Positions 52,200-60,848 of a DNA stretch of 60,920 nt are shown here, piece after piece (position 1 is the first letter of the stretch; the number at the start of each line of letters is the position of its first letter). The stretch comes from JAVVTR01 sp036653535 (GTDB taxonomy: Bacteria; Bacteroidota; Bacteroidia; Bacteroidales; P3): NCBI GenBank assembly GCA_036653535.1, contig JAVVTR010000012.1, positions 1 through 60,920 on the forward strand, written 5' to 3'. Under the pieces are notes generated by a model, which had not been told where the DNA came from, did no database searches, and saw only the letters and a program-made list of their open reading frames with translations. The translations under genes and the position numbers were made by a program.

Positions 52200-52793
52200 A
52201 TGCTTTTGGCTCAATATGGTGATATGGAGTGGGAGGCCGGGGTAGATGAGGCTGGAAGAGGTTGCTTAGCTGGTCCTGTATTTGCAGCAGCAGTGATTTT
52301 CCCTAAAGGGTATAAAAATAATCTTTTGAACGACTCTAAAAAGTTGAGCGAAAAGTTGCGTTATTCTTTACGGGAAGAAATTTTGAAGGAGGCAATTTCT
52401 TATGGCGTTGCTTCCGTGGATGCTTCTGAAATAGATCAAATTAATATATTGCAAGCATCTATTAAAGCTATGCACAAGGCTGCAACCCAACTTAACCCAC
52501 AACCTAATTATTTGATTGTAGATGGAAATAGGTTCAAACCGTATAATAATATACCCTATAGCTGTATAGTGAAAGGGGATGCAAAGTATTTATCTATTGC
52601 AGCTGCATCTATTTTAGCTAAAACGTATAGAGATGATTATATGTTAAAAATTCATCAGGAATATCCGTTTTATGCTTGGGATAAGAATAAGGCGTATCCT
52701 ACGCAGGCGCATTATCAAGGTATTAAATTACATGGAATAACACCTTATCATCGGCGTTCTTTTCGCTTATATCCAGAATTAACACTATTTTAA
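52200..52793 (+). CDS. rnhB: Ribonuclease HII
   Basis: The 197-residue nuclease removes ribonucleotides from DNA and RNA primers. The N-terminal GVDEAGRGCLAGPV gives the first acidic residues of the active site, with YLIVDGNRF and GDAKYLSIAAASILAK(T)YRD completing it. It lies three bases after purQ and one base before hisS, so purQ-rnhB-hisS-hutH are probably co-transcribed. Confidence 0.96.
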   Translation: MLLAQYGDMEWEAGVDEAGRGCLAGPVFAAAVIFPKGYKNNLLNDSKKLSEKLRYSLREEILKEAISYGVASVDASEIDQINILQASIKAMHKAATQLNPQPNYLIVDGNRFKPYNNIPYSCIVKGDAKYLSIAAASILAKTYRDDYMLKIHQEYPFYAWDKNKAYPTQAHYQGIKLHGITPYHRRSFRLYPELTLF

Positions 52794-52794
52794 G

Positions 52795-54186
52795 ATGTCA
52801 CAAAAGCCAACATTACCCAAGGGAACTAGAGATTTTACGCCTCTGCAGATGCGGCGTAGAAATTATATATTTGATACTATTCGTAAAATTTTCCAGTTAC
52901 ATGCTTATTTGCCAATAGAAACACCGGCCATGGAAAATTTGTCTACTCTAATGGGCAAATATGGGGATGAAGGGGATAAACTTTTATTTAAAATTTTAAA
53001 TTCAGGGGATTTTGCTGAAAAAATAGAAAACTTGGAAAAATTAGAAATAGAAAATTCCAAGATGGGAGTAGGACTTTCGCATAGATTATTACCTCAAATT
53101 AGTGAAAAAGGATTGCGCTATGATCTTACGGTACCTTTTGCTCGTTTTGTAGTACAGCATCAAAATGAGATAAATTTTCCTTTTAAACGATATCAAATAC
53201 AAGCGGTTTGGCGGGCAGATAGACCTCAAAAAGGGCGGTATAGAGAGTTCTATCAATGTGATGCGGATGTGGTTGGTTCTAATGCTTTGTTGCATGAGGC
53301 GGAATTAGTGCAGATGATGGAAGAGGTTTTTTCTTCTTTGAAGATAGGGGTGTCGGTAAAGATAAATAATCGAAAAATTTTATATGGTATAGCCGAAAGT
53401 ATAGGTTTTGTGAATCAAATAGTGGATATTACGGTAGCTATTGATAAGTTAGATAAAATCGGTTTGGATTTGGTTCGGTCGGAATTAATAGAAAAAGGAT
53501 TGACGGAGGAGGCGGTAAATAAACTTACTCCTGTACTTGTTTTGCAAGGAGATTTTGAGGAGAAAATGAAAATCTTAGGTACGTTTTTAGCTTATAGTGA
53601 AGTAGGTTTAAAGGGTTTGTCGGAGTTGAAAGAGTTGTTTTCTTTATTGGCTCAAATGAAAATAAAAGTGCCTTATGCCTTGGATTTGACCCTGGCGAGA
53701 GGACTTAATTATTATACTGGTGCTATTTTTGAAGTGAAAGCAGATGGAGTGGAAATGGGGAGCATTGGTGGTGGTGGACGTTATGATGACTTAACGGGCA
53801 TTTTTGGGATGAAAGGAATTTCCGGTGTAGGCATTTCTTTTGGGGCGGATAGAATTTATGATGTATTGGATGAATTACATCTTTTTCCAGAGTCAACGGA
53901 TAGGGGAGCCTTGGTTTTATTTGTGAATTTTGGCAAAGAAGAGCAAGCTTACGTTTGGCCTATATTAAATAGAATAAGGCAAAAGGGAATGGCGGCTGAA
54001 TTATATTCCGATTCTGTAAAAATGCAAAAACAGTTTGCATATGCAGATAGCTTACATATTCCTTATGTGGCTATGATAGGAGAGAAAGAAAGAGCTGAAA
54101 ATAAAATTATGCTCAAAGAAATGCAAAGCGGAATTCAAACTTTGGTTTCGGAGGAAGACTTTTTTAAAAAAATAGAGATAAATTAA
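52795..54186 (+). CDS. hisS: Histidyl-tRNA synthetase
   Basis: The 463-residue class II synthetase has motif 1 (PIETPAMENLSTL), motif 2 (AVWRADRPQKGRYREFYQCDADVVG), the histidine loops RGLNYYTGAIFEV and GGGRYDDLTGIFG, and motif 3 GVGISFGADRI. A C-terminal anticodon-binding domain follows. It is slightly longer than E. coli HisS (424), with an insertion near residues 62-95. hutH starts 17 bases downstream. Confidence 0.96.
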   Translation: MSQKPTLPKGTRDFTPLQMRRRNYIFDTIRKIFQLHAYLPIETPAMENLSTLMGKYGDEGDKLLFKILNSGDFAEKIENLEKLEIENSKMGVGLSHRLLPQISEKGLRYDLTVPFARFVVQHQNEINFPFKRYQIQAVWRADRPQKGRYREFYQCDADVVGSNALLHEAELVQMMEEVFSSLKIGVSVKINNRKILYGIAESIGFVNQIVDITVAIDKLDKIGLDLVRSELIEKGLTEEAVNKLTPVLVLQGDFEEKMKILGTFLAYSEVGLKGLSELKELFSLLAQMKIKVPYALDLTLARGLNYYTGAIFEVKADGVEMGSIGGGGRYDDLTGIFGMKGISGVGISFGADRIYDVLDELHLFPESTDRGALVLFVNFGKEEQAYVWPILNRIRQKGMAAELYSDSVKMQKQFAYADSLHIPYVAMIGEKERAENKIMLKEMQSGIQTLVSEEDFFKKIEIN

Positions 54187-54203
54187 TTTAAAAATATATA
54201 ATA

Positions 54204-55697
54204 ATGGATCGTAAAGTATTTGAAATTGGGCTAAAGGATCTGACTTTTGAACAGATAGAAGAAATTTTCAAAAATAATTATCAAATATCTTTGTCTAAAG
54301 AAGTTTTGGACAAGGTGCAGAAATGCCGTGATTATTTAAATAAAAAAATGGAAACCCAAACCGAACCTATTTATGGGGTTACAACTGGGTTTGGATCTCT
54401 TTGTAATCACTCTATTTCTAAAGAACAACTTTCTCAGTTGCAAAAGAATTTGGTGATGTCGCATGCTTGTGGAACTGGAGATTTAGTGCCTTTGGAGGTG
54501 GTAAAATTAATGCTATTGATGAAGATAAAATCTTTGTCGTATGGACATTCTGGGGTACAAAAATTAACTATTCTACGATTAGTAGATTTTTTTAATAATG
54601 ATATTTTTCCAGTAGTATATCAACAAGGTTCCTTGGGGGCTTCTGGAGATTTAGCTCCTTTGGCACATATGTGTTTACCCTTACTTGGATTGGGTGAGGT
54701 TTGGCTTAATGGGGCTAAACACGAATCTAAGGTGGTTTTAAATCTCTTCAAATGGGAGCCTATAGAATTGCAGTCTAAAGAGGGCTTGGCCTTGCTAAAT
54801 GGAACTCAGTTTATGAGCGCTTTTGGGGTTCATAATTTACTTAAGGCTCGTAAACTTTCTCGTTTGTCGGATGTTATAGGTGCATTGTCTTTAGAGGCTT
54901 TTGATGGTCGAATAGAACCTTTCTTTCCGGAAGTGCATTTAGTGCGTCATCATCAAGGACAGATAGATACTGCTGCTCGTTTTCGTGAGCTTTTAAAGGG
55001 AAGCGAATTAATTGTTCGCAAAAAAGAGCATGTTCAGGATCCTTACTCTTTCCGTTGTATTCCACAGGTTCATGGAGCGACAAAAGATACCATTACTTAT
55101 GTAGCTAAAATTTTATTAGAGGAAATCAATGCGGTTACGGATAATCCTACCGTTTTCCCGGATGAAGATTTGATTATATCTGCAGGAAATTTCCATGGTC
55201 AACCTTTAGCGTTAACACAGGATTTCTTATGTATAGCTATTTCTGAATTAGGTAGTATTTCTGAACGTAGAATATACCAACTTATAGGGGGCAAGCGTGG
55301 TTTGCCAAGTTTCTTGGTTAAAAATCCGGGATTAAACAGTGGTTTTATGATACCTCAATATACGGCAGCTTCTATTGCCAGTCAGAATAAGCAATTGTGT
55401 ATGCCTGCCAGTGTGGATTCTATAGAGTCGTCGCAAGGCCAAGAAGATCATGTAAGTATGGGCTCTAATGCGGTAACTAAGGCTTATAGAGTTATGGATA
55501 ATGTGGAAAGAATTTTGGCGATAGAATTGTTTAATGCGGCTCAGGCTATGGAATTTAGACGTCCAGCTAAAACATCTCCTATTTTGGAAGCTTTTATGGC
55601 AGAATATCGAGAAAAAGTGCATTTTGTTGCCGATGATGAGGTGATGTATCCTTTAATTCGCCAATCGGTGGACTTCCTACAAGAAGTAAATTTGTAA
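54204..55697 (+). CDS. hutH: Histidine ammonia-lyase
   Basis: The 497-residue enzyme converts histidine to urocanate and ammonia. The MIO cofactor triad Ala-Ser-Gly is at 146-148 in GSLGASGDLAPLAH, with YGVTTGFGSL at about 57-66 and SSQGQEDHVSMG late in the sequence; the Gln-Glu pair is typical of histidine rather than phenylalanine or tyrosine lyases. The other hut genes (hutU, hutI, formiminotransferase) are absent here; it sits behind hisS. A strong terminator follows. Confidence 0.93.
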   Translation: MDRKVFEIGLKDLTFEQIEEIFKNNYQISLSKEVLDKVQKCRDYLNKKMETQTEPIYGVTTGFGSLCNHSISKEQLSQLQKNLVMSHACGTGDLVPLEVVKLMLLMKIKSLSYGHSGVQKLTILRLVDFFNNDIFPVVYQQGSLGASGDLAPLAHMCLPLLGLGEVWLNGAKHESKVVLNLFKWEPIELQSKEGLALLNGTQFMSAFGVHNLLKARKLSRLSDVIGALSLEAFDGRIEPFFPEVHLVRHHQGQIDTAARFRELLKGSELIVRKKEHVQDPYSFRCIPQVHGATKDTITYVAKILLEEINAVTDNPTVFPDEDLIISAGNFHGQPLALTQDFLCIAISELGSISERRIYQLIGGKRGLPSFLVKNPGLNSGFMIPQYTAASIASQNKQLCMPASVDSIESSQGQEDHVSMGSNAVTKAYRVMDNVERILAIELFNAAQAMEFRRPAKTSPILEAFMAEYREKVHFVADDEVMYPLIRQSVDFLQEVNL

Positions 55698-55741
55698 TTT
55701 TTTAGATAGCTTTTTAAATAAAGGCCTTTAATATTTATAGA

Positions 55742-55792
55742 GATCGCTCTTAATACCTTGCATGTTTAGGTTTTAGGAGCGATCCTTTTTTT
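55742..55792 (+). terminator. Rho-independent terminator of hutH
   Basis: GATCGCTC (55742-55749) pairs with GAGCGATC (55777-55784); an ACC/GGT step continues the stem inside. Seven T follow from 55786. The hairpin overlaps the last codons of the convergent prmC gene. Confidence 0.75.
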
Positions 55793-56660
55793 GTCCGTGC
55801 AACATTCTCCACTTGTCGTTTAAATCTTTTTTTAACTCGCAATTATCTAAACCGTGATCTTGAAAAATTTGTAGAGTTTCTTTGGCTAAATTTTCGTTTA
55901 TTTCTACGAAAATATCACCTCCTATTTGTAGTTCTTGCATAGCTATTTGGGCTAATGCATCGTAAAAAATAAGAGGATCCTCGTCTTTTACAAATAAAGC
56001 CAATTCTGGTTCGAAATGGAGTACATTAGGGCGTATATATTTTTTTTCGGATTCTCTTACATAGGGTGGATTGCTAACTATAAGATGAAAGTAATTTTTG
56101 GTAGGGGCAATTTGGAGTTTATCTTGTAGGAGATTTGCTTGCTGAAATAAAATTTTAGTTTGGTTGTTTATAGCGTTTTCTTGCGCAATTTGTAAGGCCG
56201 TAGTAGAGAAATCTACCGCATGTACTTCTGCCATCGGGAATTGTTTGGCTAAGGCAATAGCTAAACATCCACTACCGGTGCATAAATCTAAAATTTTCAA
56301 ATTTATGTTGGTCTGTTTCTTTCCTTTTATAGTCCAAAAAAGAAGTTCTTCTGTTTCCGGTCTTGGGATAAGTACTTGTGAATTTACTTTTAAAATTAGA
56401 TCGGAAAAATAGGCCTTTTCGAAGATGTATTGAATGGGTTCGCCTTTATGTAGCCGTTTTACTACCTCGAAAAAAAGGAGTAGATCACTTTCATTAATTC
56501 TTTCTTGCAGTTTGCTTTTTAACTCCATTCTGCTTTTGGATAATAATTCTTCTGCAGCCCAATAAAATAGAGACTCGGATTCGGCATAAGGATATAAGTT
56601 TTTTAGTTCTTCTGTGAAAAAGGTTAATATGGAATTTAGTTGATTGTCTTTGATTCTCAT
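55773..56660 (-). CDS. prmC: Peptide chain release factor N5-glutamine methyltransferase PrmC
   Basis: The 295-residue protein methylates the Gln of the GGQ motif in release factors. The SAM site ILDLCTGSGCLAIALAKQ and the substrate motif NPPY (in IVSNPPYV) are present, with the N-terminal helical domain containing GEPIQYIFEKAYF. Length fits the family. Its 3' end lies within the hutH terminator. Confidence 0.95.
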   Translation of the reverse strand: MRIKDNQLNSILTFFTEELKNLYPYAESESLFYWAAEELLSKSRMELKSKLQERINESDLLLFFEVVKRLHKGEPIQYIFEKAYFSDLILKVNSQVLIPRPETEELLFWTIKGKKQTNINLKILDLCTGSGCLAIALAKQFPMAEVHAVDFSTTALQIAQENAINNQTKILFQQANLLQDKLQIAPTKNYFHLIVSNPPYVRESEKKYIRPNVLHFEPELALFVKDEDPLIFYDALAQIAMQELQIGGDIFVEINENLAKETLQIFQDHGLDNCELKKDLNDKWRMLHGQKKDRS

Positions 56661-56781
56661 TTTATAAAATGGCTTGAATTTATTCCGTTTTGTTTTACGG
56701 TAGAAGGGGCAGCATATAAAGAGGATTGTAAAATCCGGGCAATTAAAAAAATAAAAGGCAAAGATAAGTTTATTTTTTTAC

Positions 56782-56789
56782 TAACTTTG
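56782..56789 (+). promoter_or_regulatory. -7 box of the DhaL-DegV fusion gene
   Basis: TAACTTTG matches TAnnTTTG 22 bases before the start codon; no clear TTTG lies 19-23 bases upstream. On the minus strand TATCTTTG (56766-56759) could serve prmC. Confidence 0.4.
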
Positions 56790-56811
56790 CAGTCTTTATG
56801 TTAAAATTTAT

Positions 56812-58611
56812 ATGCAACAAATAAAACGAATAGACGGCAAAAATTTTTATTATATGTTTTTGGCTGGATCCAAAAACTTATTATTAAACTATGCTTATCT
56901 GAATAAAATTAATGTGTTTCCGGTTCCTGATGGGGATACGGGAACCAATATGTCTTCGACTATACAATCCATAATAGACCAGGTTAAACCGGTCAAAAAA
57001 TTAAATAAAACCTTGGAGGATATGGTGGATGCAGCCTTAGATGGTGCTAGAGGAAATTCGGGACTTATTGTGGCTCAATTTGTTCAAGGACTTTATAATG
57101 AGTTGCAAAATGAAGCTAAAGTGGATGCGCCTACTTTTGCTCAGGCTGTAAGCAAGGCGGTGGACCATACTTATTCTGCTTTGGTTCACCCTAAAGAAGG
57201 TACTATTTTGACTCTTTTTAGAAAATGGTCGGAGGTCCTGTTGAAATTGGCTTATGAAACCGATGATTTTATTAGTTTGGTTCAAAGTTCGTATAGAGAA
57301 TTAGAAAAGGCTTTGTGTGATACTAAAAACCAACTCAGTGCTTTAACTAAAGCGGGAGTAGTGGATGCTGGGGCTCAGGGATTCGTGTTCTTTGTAAAGG
57401 GAATGTTGGATTTTATTTTGGCGGGTGGTGATTTGAAAGATTTAGTAGGAACTCGGCAAAAAATATTAATTTCTGAAGAGGAAATGGATATACCTCAAGA
57501 TCAAATTACCTATAGATTTTGTACGGAGGCTTTGATTACAGGAATTAATATAGAGAGAGAAAAAATAAGAGAGCACTTAGGCCCTATGGGTGACTCTTTG
57601 GTGTTGGCGGGAAATAGCAATAAATTACGGGTGCATATACATACCGATACCCCTCAGATGGTGGTAAAATATTTAAGTGAATTTGCCGTGGTTCAGAATG
57701 CGAAAGTGGATGATATGGTTTTTCAGACAGAAATACGAGATCATCGTAAATCGGATGTTGCTATTTTAGTGGATAGTTCTGCCGATATACCCGATGAGGT
57801 GTTGTGGAAATATCAGATACATTTGGTGCCATTGAAAGTACAGCTGGATAATAATATTTTCTTAGATAGAATAACTTTGCTGCACGATGATTTTTATGCC
57901 TATTTGGCTTCAAATAGGCCTTATCCAAAAACTTCTTTGCCTTCCCTAAAAGATATTCAAAATAAGATGTCTTATTTGGCAACTTATTATAAGGCAATTA
58001 TTGTAATAAATGTTTCTTCCGGACTGAGTGGTACTTGGCAGGCATGCAAGGAGTGTGGTAAAAAAATACAAGCACAAACGGGGATTCCTATTGAAGTTTG
58101 CGACACTAAGACTTTGGCGGGTGCGCAGGGTTTGCTGGCTTTACGAGTGGCTAAGGCTTTAGAAGGAGGGCTTAGCTTTGCCGATATAACAAGATTGCTT
58201 CCAGTATGGTCTCAATTATCTAATGTTTATGCTATTACCAAAACCATTAAATATTTTGTTAAAGGAGGTCGAATTGGTAAAGTCAAGGGCTTTTTCGCTA
58301 CTTTAATGGGGGTGGTTCCTGTGGTAACGCCAGATAAAGATGGTAAAGGAAGTATTTTCTTAAAAAGCGTAAATCAAAATAAGAGTATAGATAGAATTGT
58401 GGAGGTGGTTCGCAAAAAAATAAAAACGCAAAGTTTGCATAGTTATTGTGTGGAATATACCAATATAGAATCTAAGCCTATAGCGGAAGCCATCATTCCT
58501 CGTTTAGTAGAAATTACTGGGAAACAACCAGCTTTTTTTACACAGGTAACTCCGGTGGTGGGTAATCATGCGGGGGTAGGAACGGTTGCCATTGCTACCC
58601 TAATGGAGTAG
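56812..58611 (+). CDS. DhaL-DegV fusion, probable fatty acid kinase (FakA-FakB in one chain)
   Basis: Residues about 9-205 form a DhaL/DAK2 kinase domain (NKINVFPVPDGDTGTNM, DGARGNSGLI, ALTKAGVVDAGAQGF). About 232-305 resemble the FakA middle domain (GPMGDSLVLAGNSNKLRVHIHTD). From about 314 a full DegV/FakB fatty-acid-binding domain follows (AILVDSSADIP, VINVSSGLSGTWQAC). In Firmicutes separate FakA and FakB phosphorylate exogenous fatty acids for phospholipid synthesis; here kinase and carrier are one 599-residue protein. Similar fusions exist elsewhere, so it is not unique, and its substrate is untested. Confidence 0.9.
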   Translation: MQQIKRIDGKNFYYMFLAGSKNLLLNYAYLNKINVFPVPDGDTGTNMSSTIQSIIDQVKPVKKLNKTLEDMVDAALDGARGNSGLIVAQFVQGLYNELQNEAKVDAPTFAQAVSKAVDHTYSALVHPKEGTILTLFRKWSEVLLKLAYETDDFISLVQSSYRELEKALCDTKNQLSALTKAGVVDAGAQGFVFFVKGMLDFILAGGDLKDLVGTRQKILISEEEMDIPQDQITYRFCTEALITGINIEREKIREHLGPMGDSLVLAGNSNKLRVHIHTDTPQMVVKYLSEFAVVQNAKVDDMVFQTEIRDHRKSDVAILVDSSADIPDEVLWKYQIHLVPLKVQLDNNIFLDRITLLHDDFYAYLASNRPYPKTSLPSLKDIQNKMSYLATYYKAIIVINVSSGLSGTWQACKECGKKIQAQTGIPIEVCDTKTLAGAQGLLALRVAKALEGGLSFADITRLLPVWSQLSNVYAITKTIKYFVKGGRIGKVKGFFATLMGVVPVVTPDKDGKGSIFLKSVNQNKSIDRIVEVVRKKIKTQSLHSYCVEYTNIESKPIAEAIIPRLVEITGKQPAFFTQVTPVVGNHAGVGTVAIATLME

Positions 58612-58708
58612 AAACGCAAAAAGATCTATACTTCTTCTATGTTTCTTTTATGTGTCATTAGTTATACGCAAAATTTAATGTTACTAACAAGATTAGTCTA
58701 TTTTAAGC

Positions 58709-58738
58709 CTTTTTGACATTGGAGTATTTTTTTTGGCA
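58709..58738 (+). promoter_or_regulatory. Composite element upstream of groES shared with dnaK
   Basis: CTTTTTG-A-CAT (58709-58719) and TTTTGGCA (58731-58738) match the element before dnaK, with 22 instead of 20 bases between their starts and almost the same distance to the start codon (112 versus 105 from the GG). No CIRCE inverted repeat is present. Confidence 0.35.
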
Positions 58739-58846
58739 TGAACAAGAAAAAGAAACTGTAAAAATGGCAGAGAATTGTCTTTGGCATAGATTATGTGTTA
58801 CAACTCTCCCGAATTAGAAAATATAAACTTTAAATACGATAATATC

Positions 58847-59125
58847 ATGAATAAAGTAAAAGTAAAACCATTGGCTGACCGCGTAGTGGTGGAACCATTG
58901 GAAGCAGAGCAAAAAACATCCGGTGGAATTATTATTCCCGATACAGCCAAAGAAAAACCACAAAAGGGTACGGTGGTTGCTGTTGGTAATGGCAAAAAAG
59001 ATGAACCTATGACTGTAAAAGTAGGGGATAAAATACTTTATGGTAAGTATTCCGGATCGGAATTGAATATCGATGGAACGGATTATTTAATTATGCGCGA
59101 AAGTGATATTTTCGCAATTATTTAG
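58847..59125 (+). CDS. groES: Co-chaperonin GroES
   Basis: The 92-residue protein has the GroES core (KPLADRVVVEP, the mobile loop EQKTSGGIIIPDTAKEKPQKGTV, and GDKILYGKYSGSEL). The frame is open back to an ATG at 58793, but the conserved sequence starts at ATG 58847 (MNKVKVKPLADRV). It caps GroEL, encoded 36 bases downstream. Confidence 0.97.
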   Translation: MNKVKVKPLADRVVVEPLEAEQKTSGGIIIPDTAKEKPQKGTVVAVGNGKKDEPMTVKVGDKILYGKYSGSELNIDGTDYLIMRESDIFAII

Positions 59126-59161
59126 TAAATATAGTTGGAGTAAATTTTAAATAATAAAACA

Positions 59162-60793
59162 ATGGCAAAAGAAATTATTTTCGATCAGGAAGCGAAAGAT
59201 CGTTTGAGAAAAGGGGTGGACGCTTTATGCGATGCCGTAAAAGTAACCTTAGGACCTAAGGGTCGTAATGTAATAATAGATAAGAAATTTGGAGCTCCTC
59301 ATGTAACCAAAGACGGAGTAACGGTAGCCAAGGAAGTAGAGCTAAAGGATACTGTGGAAAACATGGGTGCTCAAATGGTTAAAGAAGTAGCTTCTAAAAC
59401 CAACGACTTAGCTGGGGATGGTACTACTACTGCTACTATTTTGGCTCAATCTATTATTAAAACTGGGCTTAAAAACGTAACTGCTGGTGCTAATCCTATG
59501 GATTTGAAGCGCGGCATAGATAAGTCTGTAGCTGAAGTGATAAAGCAGTTGCAAAAAATGAGCCAAAAAATTGGGGATAATATCGACAAAATAGAACAAG
59601 TTGCTTCTATTTCCGCTAATAACGATAGCTCTATTGGATCTTTGATAGCGGAAGCTATGCAAAAGGTAAAGAAGGAAGGTGTTATTACTATTGAAGAGGC
59701 AAAAGGAACAGAAACCAGTGTAAAAGTGGTAGAAGGAATGCAGTTCGATAGAGGTTATATTTCTCCGTACTTCGTAACCGATACGGAAAAAATGGAAACT
59801 GTTTTTGAAAATCCTTTTATTTTATTGTACGACAAAAAGATTTCTGTTATGAAAGACTTTTTGCCGGTATTGGAGAAAACAGTTCAAACAGGACGTCCTC
59901 TTTTAATTATTGCAGAAGATGTAGACGGAGAGGCCTTGGCAACATTGGTAGTGAACCGTTTACGTGGTTCATTGAAAATTGCTGCAGTGAAAGCTCCCGG
60001 ATTTGGAGATCGTCGTAAAGAAATGTTAGAAGACATTGCTATTCTTACAGGAGCAACCGTTATTTCGGAAGAAAAAGGCTTGAAATTGGAAGAAGCGGAT
60101 TTGACTTTTCTTGGTCAGGCGGAAAAAATCTCGGTAGATAAAGAAAATACGACTATTGTTAACGGAAAGGGTAAAAAAGAAGAAATCAAAGCTCGTGTGG
60201 CTATGATTAAATCTCAAATTGAAAAGACCACTTCTGATTATGATCGTGAAAAACTTCAGGAACGTTTGGCGAAGTTAGCCGGTGGGGTTGCGGTTATTTA
60301 TGTAGGTGCTGCCTCTGAAGTGGAGATGAAAGAAAAGAAGGATCGTTTCGATGATGCTTTGCATGCTACCCGTGCTGCTGTAGAGGAAGGTATTATTCCT
60401 GGTGGTGGTGTTGCATACATACGTTGTATTCCTGCTTTAGAAAAGCTTAAAGTAGAAAACGAAGACGAAAAGATAGGGGTCCAAATTATTTTACGTGCTT
60501 TGGAAGAGCCTTTACGTCAAATTGTAGCTAATGCTGGCTTAGAAAGTTCGGTTATTGTTAATAAGGTTAAAGACGGAAAAGATGATTTCGGTTTTAATGC
60601 TCGTATTGAAAAATATGAAAATTTAATGCAAACTGGAGTTATTGATCCTACTAAGGTAGCTCGTATTGCATTGGAAAATGCAGCTTCTATAGGTGGTATG
60701 CTTCTTACAACAGAATGTGTATTGGCCGATATAAAAGAAGATAAACCTGCTGCTATGCCCGCTATGCCTGGTGGTATGGATGGCATGTATTAA
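59162..60793 (+). CDS. groEL: Chaperonin GroEL (Hsp60)
   Basis: The complete 543-residue chaperonin begins MAKEIIFDQEAKDRLRKGVD and has VTLGPKGRNV, the ATP-binding GDGTTTATILA and EEGIIPGGGVAYI, and a Gly/Met-rich tail (PAMPGGMDGMY). It forms the 14-mer folding chamber with GroES. The operon ends at the terminator that follows. Confidence 0.98.
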   Translation: MAKEIIFDQEAKDRLRKGVDALCDAVKVTLGPKGRNVIIDKKFGAPHVTKDGVTVAKEVELKDTVENMGAQMVKEVASKTNDLAGDGTTTATILAQSIIKTGLKNVTAGANPMDLKRGIDKSVAEVIKQLQKMSQKIGDNIDKIEQVASISANNDSSIGSLIAEAMQKVKKEGVITIEEAKGTETSVKVVEGMQFDRGYISPYFVTDTEKMETVFENPFILLYDKKISVMKDFLPVLEKTVQTGRPLLIIAEDVDGEALATLVVNRLRGSLKIAAVKAPGFGDRRKEMLEDIAILTGATVISEEKGLKLEEADLTFLGQAEKISVDKENTTIVNGKGKKEEIKARVAMIKSQIEKTTSDYDREKLQERLAKLAGGVAVIYVGAASEVEMKEKKDRFDDALHATRAAVEEGIIPGGGVAYIRCIPALEKLKVENEDEKIGVQIILRALEEPLRQIVANAGLESSVIVNKVKDGKDDFGFNARIEKYENLMQTGVIDPTKVARIALENAASIGGMLLTTECVLADIKEDKPAAMPAMPGGMDGMY

Positions 60794-60815
60794 AAGAAAA
60801 TACAAAAATTCCAAA

Positions 60816-60848
60816 ACAGGGTTGCCGCATGGCAACCCTGTTTTTTTT
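60816..60848 (+). terminator. Rho-independent terminator of groESL
   Basis: A perfect 11-base stem ACAGGGTTGCC / GGCAACCCTGT with loop GCAT is followed by T to 60848. The group II intron begins at the next base. Confidence 0.92.

Noticed and set aside
58612..58846. CIRCE element or HrcA site before groES
   Set aside because: No TTAGCACTC-type inverted repeat is present on either strand.
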